A stretch of 17,815 bases of DNA from Nitrospirota bacterium (GCA_013334545.1 JAAXXJ010000033.1:1-17815); one strand, 5' to 3'; positions 6,714 through 14,307 are shown, counted from the first letter of the stretch. The notes: generated by a model from the sequence alone, not told the origin. Program-made: numbers and translations.

Positions 6714-7211
6714 TCATTTTCCCTCGGCCGTCGGATAGCCTTTCTTGATCCAGTCGGGTATGCCATCCCGGAACCAGTAGAGGTTTTTGTAACCCGCGTC
6801 CTGCAGGAGCACGATGGCGCCCGAGGACCGCCAGCACTTGACGCCGTTGCAGTAGTTCACGATGATATCGGTTTTCTTGAGGCCCAGGGCTTCCGCGGCT
6901 TTCAATCCTTTCTCGAGCATATCATCGGGCGAGAGCCGCTTCGCACCCACAATGCGCTCCTTCTCGAAATCGGCCGGGACGCGGTTGTCAAGCAGCACGA
7001 AGGCCTTCTTCTGGTCGATCCATGACTTCAGCTCGTCGCTGGTGATCTTCTTTACGCCGGCAAATGATTCGGGGATGTCCTTCTTGTCACGGCTCAACAA
7101 CTTCAGTTCCTCGATCTGCTTCATTGCCGGCTCGGAAAAGTCACCCGCGAAAACAGCCGTACCCGTTACTGCCATGGCAACCACCAACGCCACCACTAGA
7201 TACTTTTTCAT
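6714..7211 (-). CDS. Exported rhodanese-like sulfurtransferase
   Basis: This 165-aa protein has a signal peptide (MKKYLVVALVVAMAVTGTAVFA, 1-22) and one rhodanese domain (about 52-160). Strand VLLDNRVPADFEKERIVGAKRL carries the usual D-x-R. The active-site loop is YCNGVKCWRS (120-129), with C121 in the catalytic position and a second cysteine, C126. It ends with the AGYKNLYWFRDGIPDW motif seen in the family. Such proteins move sulfane sulfur in the periplasm. I chose the ATG at 7211 because AAAGGAG stands 9 bases before it; the ATG at 7220 directly abuts the ribosome site. It follows the exporter gene by 66 bases without a terminator, so the two are probably one operon. A strong terminator closes it. 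Confidence 0.92.
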   Translation of the reverse strand: MKKYLVVALVVAMAVTGTAVFAGDFSEPAMKQIEELKLLSRDKKDIPESFAGVKKITSDELKSWIDQKKAFVLLDNRVPADFEKERIVGAKRLSPDDMLEKGLKAAEALGLKKTDIIVNYCNGVKCWRSSGAIVLLQDAGYKNLYWFRDGIPDWIKKGYPTAEGK

Positions 7212-7277
7212 AGTCACCATCTCCTTTCGACGGTATATGGGATTCCCCCGCGGAAATGCGCGGTTCGTGTATTCGAA

Positions 7278-8840
7278 CTACTTGATATCCGGCACCGCAA
7301 ACAGGATCCCGCCGAACAGCAGGTAGGCCAGGAGCAGGGTCCAAACCACGTTGAACGCCTGCGCGACGATGAAAGCAAGCGCCGGCCTGCCGCCTTCCAT
7401 CTTCACAATGTCCGTGAACCTCGTTTCGAGGCCGATCGACACGAACGCGAGGGCGAACCACCAGGTCCGGAACTCACCAAGAACGCTCTTGGTGGCGCTC
7501 ACCGTGTCGATATGGAGCAGGAAGGAAAAGAACGCCGACGCAACGATGAATCCGAGCACGAACTTGGGGAAGCGGTCCCAAATCACGCGCGCGCTCGGTT
7601 TCTGGCCCGTCTCCGCGCCTTTCTTGAAGGACCACCAGATCGCGAGACCGAAGGCCGCAAATCCCATCAGGGCGTTCTGGGAGAACTTCACGATCACGCC
7701 GGTCTTCATAGCCGCCTCGCTGATGAGCGCGCCGGCCGCCACGACCGACCCGCTCGTGTCGAGCGTGCCGCCGAGCCAGGCCCCGCCTACGAGGTCGGGA
7801 ATGCCGAACGCCTTGACGGCCCAAGGCATCAGGACCATCATGGGCACCGCAACGATCAGCACCAGCGACGTCACATAGGATAGCTTCTTCTTGTCGCCCT
7901 GGATCGCGCCGCAGGACGCGATCGCCGCGGAGACGCCGCAGATGGACACCGCGCTCGAAAGGATCGCTCCGAAATCATCGTCGACCTTCAGCTTCCTGCA
8001 CAACCAGAAGCAGAAATACCATACGACGAAGATGACGAGCACCGCCTGGATGATCCCGAGGAATCCCGCCTGCACAATCTCGAAGAACAGCAGACCCGCG
8101 CCCAGGATCACGAGGCCGGTCTTGATGTAGTATTCCGTGCGGACTGCCTCCATGAACCATGCGGGGAGGGTGAGGAAATTGCTGATGATCAGGCCGGTCA
8201 CCAGAGCAAAAACGACATACTCGATGCCCCAGTCGATGGGAGATGCGTTCCCGGCAATGAACCGGGAGAGCCATGCAAGGAGGAACACGATAGGAAAACC
8301 GGCAATGAACTTGCCGAGGTTCGCCCCAAAGAAGTATAAACCGACGACAGCGACGACGCCAAAGAGAATGAATATCTGGAAAACCTTCATCATGTTCGCG
8401 CCGGTGAAAACCTTGTCCGGAACAGCCTTGGCGTGGCCGGCGATCTCCTTGCCGACCGCCCCCGGCACGCCGCCGATGCGATCAACCCGCTCAGCAGCAG
8501 CCGCTATCTCCTTGCGGTCGCCCTTCGCAAGTGCGTCCTTGAGCCCTTTCAGCCTGATAACCGTCCCCTGCTCGCCGGCCTTTTCGGCACTCGCGATGAG
8601 CGCGTCGAGAGACGATCTCCATCCCGCTACACGCGAAGAGATCTGACCATCGGTCGCCCACTTGAAGGACGGTGCCACCTTGGACATGTCGACGACCCTG
8701 AACTGGCTCAGCACAAGCACGAGCGCAATGATGAAGAAGCCGAGCCATACCGCGAGCCAGTCCTCTCCCTTCCAGAGCGCGGACCAACCTTCCTTCTGCG
8801 GCACGGGACATACAGCGCCTTCCTCTGTCGATTCTGCCAT
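7278..8840 (-). CDS. YeiH-type putative sulfate exporter family membrane protein
   Basis: This 520-aa polytopic membrane protein belongs to the family annotated as putative sulfate exporter (YeiH-like, PF03601). Family signatures are SSAVSICGVSAAIAS (295-309), GGTLDTSGSVVAAG (357-370) and FVSIGLETRF (466-475). The core of about ten helices spans 150-515. Usual members have about 340 residues; here an N-terminal helix (27-46) is followed by a soluble helical insert of about 100 residues (48-148) before the core. The ATG at 8840 has AAGGAGG 6 bases upstream; the longer frame to 9002 would cover the promoter. A consensus promoter at 8934-8962 gives a leader of about 85 bases. The downstream rhodanese suggests a sulfur oxyanion or sulfonate link. 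Transport activity of the family is poorly tested, so the substrate is inferred. Confidence 0.85.
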   Translation of the reverse strand: MAESTEEGAVCPVPQKEGWSALWKGEDWLAVWLGFFIIALVLVLSQFRVVDMSKVAPSFKWATDGQISSRVAGWRSSLDALIASAEKAGEQGTVIRLKGLKDALAKGDRKEIAAAAERVDRIGGVPGAVGKEIAGHAKAVPDKVFTGANMMKVFQIFILFGVVAVVGLYFFGANLGKFIAGFPIVFLLAWLSRFIAGNASPIDWGIEYVVFALVTGLIISNFLTLPAWFMEAVRTEYYIKTGLVILGAGLLFFEIVQAGFLGIIQAVLVIFVVWYFCFWLCRKLKVDDDFGAILSSAVSICGVSAAIASCGAIQGDKKKLSYVTSLVLIVAVPMMVLMPWAVKAFGIPDLVGGAWLGGTLDTSGSVVAAGALISEAAMKTGVIVKFSQNALMGFAAFGLAIWWSFKKGAETGQKPSARVIWDRFPKFVLGFIVASAFFSFLLHIDTVSATKSVLGEFRTWWFALAFVSIGLETRFTDIVKMEGGRPALAFIVAQAFNVVWTLLLAYLLFGGILFAVPDIK

Positions 8841-8933
8841 AGGAACCCTCCTTCGATCGAGATGGTATGGGGAGCCTCGAGGTTCGCTCGCCGGCCGGCC
8901 GGACCAAGGCCCTCCAGCCAGGACTATTGCAGA

Positions 8934-8962
8934 ATTATGAGATGGCCCATTACGTTTGTCAA
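8934..8962 (-). promoter_or_regulatory. Sigma70-type promoter of the exporter-rhodanese operon
   Basis: On the minus strand a consensus TTGACA (8962-8957) and CATAAT (8939-8934) are separated by 17 bases. It is back-to-back with the cytochrome promoter, the two -35 boxes being 33 bases apart, so a regulator bound between them could act on both. Confidence 0.75.
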
Positions 8963-8995
8963 GTACCTTTTCGTACACTGCCGCTATACTCCTCC

Positions 8996-9024
8996 TTGAC
9001 ACTGCTTCGAGGTGCAGCTATCTT
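8996..9024 (+). promoter_or_regulatory. Sigma70-type promoter of the heptaheme cytochrome gene
   Basis: TTGACA (8996-9001) and TATCTT (9019-9024) are 17 bases apart. Transcription would start near 9031, shortly before the GGAGG ribosome site. CTGC and GCAG at the ends of the spacer form a small inverted repeat. Confidence 0.7.
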
Positions 9025-9058
9025 TTCTCCATCCTGTCCATTGAACGGAGGCACTGCC

Positions 9059-9763
9059 ATGAAGCAAATCATCATGCTGCTGTTCCTTATCCTTTTCGTT
9101 GTCGTCATCGTCGTGGGCTGCGCCGGAACGTGGGTGACCCAGCCCATCGAATCGTTTAGGCCCCCTGAAACGGTCCCGCCCTCCTCGGTCTGCCAGCCCT
9201 GCCACCAGGACCAGTTCGACTCATGGAAGAAGACGCGGCACGCCGATGGACAGCGGATGGCGAAGATCCCGGTACCGGAACTGCATGAGTGCGGCGCCTG
9301 CCACGCCGATCTCAATGCCCACGCCGCGGATCCGCAGAGGAAACGCCCCCCCCGTGTAGCAACGATGACCAAAACCGAGAAAAACACGCTCTGCGGGAAG
9401 TGCCATTACAGTCAGAAGCTCTTCAGCGGCAGGGCCATCAATCCTCACGGCAAGCACTCGCTCTTCGCGAACGTTGCGCTCGAAGGCCAGCCGAAGCAGA
9501 TCGCCTGCCTCGACTGCCACTCCGGCCACAAGGGCGGGTCGGACATGCTGGTTCGCATCAAGGCGCACATCTGCTATGAATGCCACACCTCGGCCATGGT
9601 CACGATGGGCATCCTGTTCCAGATCCCCAACTGGCTCACCAACGGATACATGTGCCAGGCCTGCCACACGGTCCATGGCGGTTCCGATAGCGAGCGGTGG
9701 GGCCGCATGGGCGTGGGCTTCTGTGTGATCTGCCACTTCGTCGGCGTGGCTCTTGTCGATTGA
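9059..9763 (+). CDS. Heptaheme c-type cytochrome lipoprotein
   Basis: This 234-aa protein has seven CxxCH haem-binding motifs, starting at residues 45 (CQPCH), 78 (CGACH), 112 (CGKCH), 150 (CLDCH), 172 (CYECH), 199 (CQACH) and 222 (CVICH). The N-terminus MKQIIMLLFLILFVVVIVVG ends in a lipobox (VVGC, C21), so the protein should be lipid-anchored and face the periplasm or outer membrane. Spacing and the many extra histidines resemble the NrfB/DmsE-like multihaem electron-transfer cytochromes. GGAGG lies 7 bases before the ATG; the frame extends further upstream but across the promoter. The chain ends only eight residues after the last haem motif. It likely carries electrons between the quinone pool and a periplasmic or extracellular partner; no oxidoreductase subunit is next to it. 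It is divergent from the exporter operon. Confidence 0.93.
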   Translation: MKQIIMLLFLILFVVVIVVGCAGTWVTQPIESFRPPETVPPSSVCQPCHQDQFDSWKKTRHADGQRMAKIPVPELHECGACHADLNAHAADPQRKRPPRVATMTKTEKNTLCGKCHYSQKLFSGRAINPHGKHSLFANVALEGQPKQIACLDCHSGHKGGSDMLVRIKAHICYECHTSAMVTMGILFQIPNWLTNGYMCQACHTVHGGSDSERWGRMGVGFCVICHFVGVALVD

Positions 9764-9786
9764 TCGGCAGGTAGGCCCTTTCCGAA

Positions 9787-9811
9787 GCGGTCCTGACGTC
9801 CGCCCTTTTTT
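9787..9811 (+). terminator. Terminator after the cytochrome gene
   Basis: GCGGTC (9787-9792) and GTCCGC (9798-9803) form a short GC-rich stem with one T-T mismatch, followed by CC and six T (9806-9811). It lies 24 bases after the cytochrome stop. Confidence 0.65.
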
Positions 9812-10339
9812 GCTCATCTCCGTCGGTGAGCCGGGACGCAGAAAAAGGGACCTTTATTTGTGCATCCCCTTCGCATCCTTAATGAAATTTTTGACCCGTC
9901 TAAGGCCACGTCCGCTCGCCCGCGCAAACTCGGCCTTCGGCCTCAGACATGCGCGTTCGCCCTGCGGGACGCTGCCTTAGGCCAAAACGGGTGCCCAGAA
10001 ATCTCATAGGTCCGCTCCGGGAACGCACGGGTTTGGGGGAGAAGCAGATCTCTTGTCGTTGACTTACCCAAACCCCGGGCAGTCCGGCTGCGACGACTAG
10101 GCGTATGCATGCCCTTTCCCATGATGGAACAAGCACCGGCCCCAAAGCAGCGCGTCCGTAGGGGAAGCGCTGCCGGGAACTTTATGACAGGGCCAGAAAT
10201 TACTACGAGCATCCTGCATGCTTAGCACAGCGGAGCCACCGTGCTGCCCAAAAAGAAGATTCGATCATTACCATATATCTCTGAAGACCGAATTAAACAC
10301 CATCGCGGTCCGGCCGCGGAGCTCCGGACACTTTCCTCC
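9812..10339. other. Long non-coding region with several hairpins
   Basis: No frame here has a ribosome site or recognisable product. It contains the inverted-repeat element at 9882-10007. It also holds a perfect 9-bp stem with a 29-base loop (GGGTTTGGG 10029-10037, CCCAAACCC 10067-10075) and a 7-bp stem (GCAGCGC 10147-10153, GCGCTGC 10167-10173). The density of inverted repeats suggests a structured RNA or mobile-element remains. No tRNA, rRNA or known riboswitch core was recognised. Confidence 0.5.
9882..10007. repeat. 126-bp inverted-repeat element (MITE- or REP-like)
   Basis: The ends are imperfect inverted repeats about 35-40 bp long. Left reads ATGAAATTTTTG, ACCCGT, CTAAGG and CGTCC in order. 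The complement of the right reads ATGAGATTTCTG, ACCCGT, CTAAGG and CGTCC in the same order. Nested inside are CGCGCA (9921-9926) with TGCGCG (9950-9955) and a GGCC-TTC-GGCC tip (9932-9942). The whole can fold as one long hairpin and encodes nothing plausible. Confidence 0.6.
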
Positions 10340-10368
10340 TTGAGTTACCCCAGCTTCTGTTATAAAAT
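10340..10368 (+). promoter_or_regulatory. Promoter of the RNase G/E gene
   Basis: TTGAGT (10340-10345) and TAAAAT (10363-10368) are 17 bases apart. Transcription would start near 10375, giving a leader of about 73 bases that contains the hairpin at 10393-10414. Confidence 0.6.
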
Positions 10369-10392
10369 GACCCCGCAAGCCAGATGACCACT

Positions 10393-10414
10393 CCCCAGGG
10401 CTCATCGCCCGGGG
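10393..10414 (+). promoter_or_regulatory. Hairpin in the RNase G/E leader
   Basis: CCCC-A-GGGC (10393-10401) pairs with GCCC-GGGG (10407-10414) as 8 base pairs with one bulged A and a TCATC loop. It ends 33 bases before the ATG with no T-run, so it is a leader structure rather than a terminator. RNase E in enterobacteria controls its own mRNA through leader hairpins; a similar role here is only a guess. Confidence 0.45.
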
Positions 10415-10447
10415 TCGATCAACAATTTCCGCGTGTGAGGTAATGCT

Positions 10448-11953
10448 ATGGCATCAGAGATCATTGTGAACGCAGGCAGGGAGGAGACCCGGGTCGCCCT
10501 GCTGGAGAACAGCCTCGTAACCGACATCTTCATCGACCGGAGGAAGGACCGCGGGGTTGCGGGGAACATCTACAAGGGCCGCGTCATGAAGGTCCTTCCG
10601 GGGATGCAGGCTTCCTTCGTGGACATCGGCCTGGAAAAATCGGCGTTCCTCTACGTGGGCGACGTATTCGACAGCGCCTCGGAGTATGCGCCCATGATGG
10701 AGGACGAAGGCCTGGAGCTGGAAGTGGAGACCAAGCGGAAACGCTCCCACGCCACGCAGATCGAGGACCTTCTGCAGGAAGGACAGGACGTCGTTGTCCA
10801 GGTCTCGAAAGAGCCCATCAGCACAAAAGGCGCGCGGGTCACCACCTACATCAGCATCCCGGGCCGGTATCTCGTCGTGATGCCCGGCGTGAACCACATC
10901 GGCGTGTCCCGCCGCATCGAAAACGGCGAGGAGCGGAAGCGGCTCCGCGAGATCGTCCAGTCCCTCCGCAAGCCGAACATGGGCTACATCATCAGGACGG
11001 CGAGCGAGGGAAAGAGCGATGACGATATCAGGTCGGACATCGAGTTCCTGGGCAGGCTGTGGGACGGCATCCAGCGGAAGCGGGAGAAGGCCGCGGCGCC
11101 GGTCCTGCTGCACAATGAGCTGGACCTGGTGTTCCGCGTCATCCGCGATACCTTCACCTCTGACGTGGACCGCATGGTGATCGACTCGGCGGACGAGTAC
11201 CAGCGCGCCCGGGAGTATGTGGAGTCCTATACCTCGTCCCTTGCCCGGCGCGTCAAGCACTACGACGGCGACGATCCCATCTTCGAGCACTACGGCGTAG
11301 AGATCGAGATCTCGCGCGCCCTGGGCCGGAAGGTCTGGCTCAAGTCGGGCGGCTATATCATCATCGACCAGACCGAGGCCCTGACCACCATCGATGTGAA
11401 CACCGGCCGGTATGTGGGCAAGCGGTCGCTCGAGGACACGATCCTGAAGACGAACCTGGAGGCAGTCCGCGAAATCGGATACCAGCTGAGGCTCAGGAAC
11501 ATCGGCGGCATCATCATCCTGGACTTCATCGACATGGAGCGTGAGGACAACCGGAGGAAGGTCTACAACGCCCTGCAGGAGGTCCTGTCGCATGACCGGG
11601 CCAAGACCACGATCTCACATATCTCGCCCCTGGGCCTCATCGAGATGACCCGGAAACGCGTCCGCGAGAGCCTGGGACGCACCCTCTGCGACACCTGTCC
11701 CTACTGTGACGGCCGCGGCCATATCAAGTCGAGCCGCACGGTCTGCTACGAGGTGTTCCGGGCGCTCCAGAAGTCCTTCACCGGGTCCGAGGAGAAGAAG
11801 GCGCTGGTCTCCGTGAATCCGGCGGTGGCGGATATGCTCTATGACGACGAGCGTCAGGGCGTGGAAGAATTGGAAAAGGAGTTTGGCAAGAAAATCGTGA
11901 TCAAGGCAGATCCAAACATGCATCAGGAGCAGTTCGAGGTGGTCATGGTATGA
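10448..11953 (+). CDS. rng: Ribonuclease G/E family endoribonuclease
   Basis: This 501-aa cytoplasmic enzyme cleaves single-stranded RNA and takes part in rRNA maturation and mRNA decay. Residues 36-135 are the S1 RNA-binding domain (GNIYKGRVMKVLPGMQASFVDIGLEKSAFL), with an acidic and basic loop (84-108) inserted. The RNase H-like and DNase I-like catalytic part follows: TTIDVNTGRYVG carries D316 and IIILDFIDM carries D359, matching the two Mg-binding aspartates of RNase E. The zinc-link CPYCDGRG is at 417-424. The total length and absence of a long C-terminal scaffold fit RNase G (about 490 aa) rather than RNase E, though short RNase E forms exist. GAGG precedes the ATG by 7 bases. The gene ends 2 bases before the stop of the convergent GGDEF gene. 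Confidence 0.95.
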   Translation: MASEIIVNAGREETRVALLENSLVTDIFIDRRKDRGVAGNIYKGRVMKVLPGMQASFVDIGLEKSAFLYVGDVFDSASEYAPMMEDEGLELEVETKRKRSHATQIEDLLQEGQDVVVQVSKEPISTKGARVTTYISIPGRYLVVMPGVNHIGVSRRIENGEERKRLREIVQSLRKPNMGYIIRTASEGKSDDDIRSDIEFLGRLWDGIQRKREKAAAPVLLHNELDLVFRVIRDTFTSDVDRMVIDSADEYQRAREYVESYTSSLARRVKHYDGDDPIFEHYGVEIEISRALGRKVWLKSGGYIIIDQTEALTTIDVNTGRYVGKRSLEDTILKTNLEAVREIGYQLRLRNIGGIIILDFIDMEREDNRRKVYNALQEVLSHDRAKTTISHISPLGLIEMTRKRVRESLGRTLCDTCPYCDGRGHIKSSRTVCYEVFRALQKSFTGSEEKKALVSVNPAVADMLYDDERQGVEELEKEFGKKIVIKADPNMHQEQFEVVMV

Positions 11954-11955
11954 GC

Positions 11956-13029
11956 TTATATGCTGGCGGCGATGGGGCGGGAACAGCCGATCATGCGAAT
12001 ATCCTTGTGCTTCTTCGCTTCGAGGAGCGCATTGTCCGCGGCGAGCACCAGATCGTGGGGCGCGGTCCCGTCCTGGGGATACGATGCGATCCCGACAGTG
12101 ACCCCGATGGCGGACCGGTCCGAGGAGAGGGATCGCAGCGCCTCTCCGATGGCGTTCTTGACCCGCTTGGCGAACACCTGGTAGGCCTTTTCGAGCCGCG
12201 TCTCGGGAAGGATAATAACCATTTCGTCCCCCCCGTACCTGGCCGCGAGGTCTGAGCTCCGGAGAGACGTCCGGAGGGCCGTGCCCAGCGCGGCGAGCGC
12301 CTCATCCCCCGCCTGATGACCGTACCGGTCATTGTAGAGCTTGAAATCATTCACGTCGACAAGCGCCAGCGAGAAATCCCTCCCGTGCCGAGCTGCCCGC
12401 TGAAACTCCCGATTCAGCAATTCCTCGAAATAGCGCCGGTTAAAAAGACCCGTGAGCCCGTCAGTGACGGCCCGGTGAGCCACTTCACGGTGCATCCAGG
12501 CGTGGCTAATGGCGATCGCGGCAAAGGATGCAAGGATCTCGAGCGCTTCCAGGTCCTTGGCAGCCAGCATGCGCACTGTTCCGTCGTCGACGAAGAGGAT
12601 GCCCAAGGTCTCTTTCTGGTGGACGAGCGGCACGCAGGCCAAGGCCTTGACCCGTGGCTCCAGGCTGTCGGGATCAGCGAAGAACGACCGGTGGGGGGTG
12701 TCGGTGATGATCGTCAGATTGCGGCTCCGGAGCAAGCGGTCCATCAGGCTGTCCGGGCGGACGAACCATTCACGGTTGGAAATGAACGAGGGAGGAAGCC
12801 CCTTGTGGGCGTGGATGCGAAGGGTGTTCGTGGTCGGATGGTACAGGGCGATGCTGCCGGCGGTGGTACCGCTCACTTCCATTGCTTTTCGCAGAATGAC
12901 GGACAGTGATCGATCGAGATCAAGATGGGACACGACGGCCCGTGCGGTCCCGAGGATGTCCTGCGGGTTGCTATGGCTCTTCAAGACTGCCACGGCTGCT
13001 CGTTGTCCCTCCTTCGGCGTATGACGCAA
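11956..13029 (-). CDS. GAF-GGDEF protein, probable diguanylate cyclase
   Basis: This 357-aa cytoplasmic signalling protein would make cyclic di-GMP from GTP. A GAF-like sensor domain spans about 35-180 (VSGTTAGSIALY, ACVPLVHQKETLGILFVDD). The GGDEF domain spans about 185-345: TDGLTGLFNRRYFEELL, then LVDVNDFKLYNDRYGHQAGDEAL, then the signature GGDEM (266-270) with Met in place of Phe. The inhibitory site RSSD (257-260) lies five residues before the signature as in feedback-controlled cyclases. The catalytic acidic residues are kept, so activity is likely. The start is unsure: TTG at 13029 has no ribosome site, while GTG at 12993 has AAGGAGG 14 bases upstream. The gene follows panC by 27 bases and converges on rng with 2 bases between the stops. 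Confidence 0.88.
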   Translation of the reverse strand: MRHTPKEGQRAAVAVLKSHSNPQDILGTARAVVSHLDLDRSLSVILRKAMEVSGTTAGSIALYHPTTNTLRIHAHKGLPPSFISNREWFVRPDSLMDRLLRSRNLTIITDTPHRSFFADPDSLEPRVKALACVPLVHQKETLGILFVDDGTVRMLAAKDLEALEILASFAAIAISHAWMHREVAHRAVTDGLTGLFNRRYFEELLNREFQRAARHGRDFSLALVDVNDFKLYNDRYGHQAGDEALAALGTALRTSLRSSDLAARYGGDEMVIILPETRLEKAYQVFAKRVKNAIGEALRSLSSDRSAIGVTVGIASYPQDGTAPHDLVLAADNALLEAKKHKDIRMIGCSRPIAASI

Positions 13030-13056
13030 CCAGGTTCAGATGGATGAAAAACCTTA

Positions 13057-13899
13057 TCACACCACCAGCAGATTGTCAATGAGCCGTGTGGCGCCGATGC
13101 GCACGGCGACAAGCAGTACGATGCTGCCCTTGATGGTTGCAAGCGGCGAAAGATCGTCCGCATCAGCGGCCTCGACATAATCGATCTCAACGCCCTCCTC
13201 CTGCGCAATGACCGCGCGCATCCTCTGCTTCACCCTCTCCGGCTCCCGGACCCCCGACCAGACAAGCTCTTCTGCAGCTGTAAGCGCCCGGAACAGGCAG
13301 GCCGCCTTCTTGCGCTGCGCCGCGTCGAGATAGGAGTTCCGCGAGCTCATGGCAAGCCCGTCGGATTCGCGCATCGTCGGCAGGACCTCGACCTCAACAT
13401 CAAGGTCAAGACCTTTCGTCATCCGCTTGATCACCGCGCACTGCTGATAATCCTTCCGACCAAAGTATGCCCGGTGGGGTTGAACGATATGGAACAATTT
13501 TGCCACCACCGTGGCAACTCCCCGGAAGTGGGCGGGCCGGATGGCTCCCTCGAGGATGTCGGAGAGCCCCTCGACGGTCACGAAGACACCGGGCTTTTCT
13601 GGATACATTTCCTCGGCCGAAGGGGTAAAGATGATATCCACGCCTACGGACTCGCATTTCTTGCGGTCGCCCTCGGCGTCGCGGGGATATCGGGCCAGGT
13701 CCTCCTTCGGCCCGAACTGCGCGGGATTCACGAAGATACTCGCGACAACGATGTCATTCTCCTGCCGGGCAGCCCGCATGAGCGACAGGTGCCCTTCATG
13801 CAGGAATCCCATCGTCGGCACAAAGCCGATGCGTTTGCCCTCCTGGCGGAGGGATCCTGCAAGGGACCGCATGGAAGTGATGGAGGTGATTATCTGCAT
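13057..13899 (-). CDS. panC: Pantothenate synthetase
   Basis: This 280-aa enzyme joins pantoate and beta-alanine with ATP to give pantothenate, the precursor of coenzyme A. Family motifs are all present: PTMGFLHEGHLSL (28-40) with the HIGH-like H34 and H37, FVNPAQFGPKEDL (56-68), HFRGVATVVAKLF (124-136), YFGRKDYQQ (145-153), and the KMSKS-like loop MSSRNSYL (184-191). The length is normal. It ends with the usual C-terminal domain (DYVEAADADDLSPL, RIGATRLIDNL). No clear ribosome site precedes the ATG. It sits 104 bases after a hypothetical gene of the moa run; panB and panD are not in the window. The GGDEF gene follows closely and is probably co-transcribed. Confidence 0.97.
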   Translation of the reverse strand: MQIITSITSMRSLAGSLRQEGKRIGFVPTMGFLHEGHLSLMRAARQENDIVVASIFVNPAQFGPKEDLARYPRDAEGDRKKCESVGVDIIFTPSAEEMYPEKPGVFVTVEGLSDILEGAIRPAHFRGVATVVAKLFHIVQPHRAYFGRKDYQQCAVIKRMTKGLDLDVEVEVLPTMRESDGLAMSSRNSYLDAAQRKKAACLFRALTAAEELVWSGVREPERVKQRMRAVIAQEEGVEIDYVEAADADDLSPLATIKGSIVLLVAVRIGATRLIDNLLVV

Positions 13900-13930
13900 C
13901 GTGAATGCACTTTGTCCCGGCTAAAATACC

Positions 13931-13956
13931 GGCAGCCTTGTTGATCCCAGGCTGCC
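13931..13956 (-). terminator. Weak hairpin between the 98-aa gene and panC
   Basis: GGCAGCC (13931-13937) and GGCTGCC (13950-13956) form a perfect 7-bp stem with a 12-base loop. On the minus strand it is followed by GGTATTTTAG, a poor T-run. It may attenuate or partly end transcription from the moa side before panC. Confidence 0.35.
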
Positions 13957-14003
13957 AGATGATTTCCCTTCATGCCATTATCGGACCGACCGATGCGGCA
14001 CCG

Positions 14004-14300
14004 CTATTTTTCCGAAAGCCCGCCGAGGATCACAAAACGCTCCCGGATGATCCTTTTAAAGCGGGGCGCATAGATAAGGTCGAAGACATGCCCCTTGTCC
14101 GGGAACAGGGCAAGCGCCGCATTCTTCGTGCTGCGCATGATCTCGAAGGCCTCCCGGAGCGTGAGGTTCGCCTGCATCAGGACCGCCTGGTTCAGATCGA
14201 CAAGCAGCCTGAGCCGCCGCAGCCTTTTTTCCTCTTCCTGGAGCATCGTTCCCATCATGACACGCTCATGATACACCCCGGATGCGTTCCGCGCAACCAT
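14004..14300 (-). CDS. Conserved-looking small hypothetical protein
   Basis: This 98-aa protein starts from the ATG at 14300, which lies 7 bases after the HlyIII stop; starts at 14258, 14255 or 14246 are also possible and none has a strong ribosome site. The longer frame to 14456 would overlap HlyIII deeply and is unlikely. The protein is helical and charged: EEEKRLRRLRLLVDLNQAVL, then LTLREAFEIMRSTKNAALALFPDKGHVFDLIYAPRFKRIIRERF. The LFPDK...FDLIYxxRF ending looks like a conserved motif of small proteins of unknown function in related bacteria, but I cannot name a family. It has no signal peptide or membrane segment. Close linkage to hlyIII suggests translational coupling. Confidence 0.65.
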   Translation of the reverse strand: MVARNASGVYHERVMMGTMLQEEEKRLRRLRLLVDLNQAVLMQANLTLREAFEIMRSTKNAALALFPDKGHVFDLIYAPRFKRIIRERFVILGGLSEK

Positions 14301-14307
14301 GCCGGCG

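Noticed and set aside
7255..7285. TTCGAA sequence resembling a tRNA T-loop
   Set aside because: No acceptor, D or anticodon stems can be formed around it.
8888..8902. CCGGCCGG-type palindromic run in the exporter leader
   Set aside because: Short GC-rich simple repeat with no loop or T-run; no function could be supported.
10454..11593. 379-codon frame antisense to RNase G
   Set aside because: Shadow of a well-supported gene in GC-rich DNA; no ribosome site or domain of its own.
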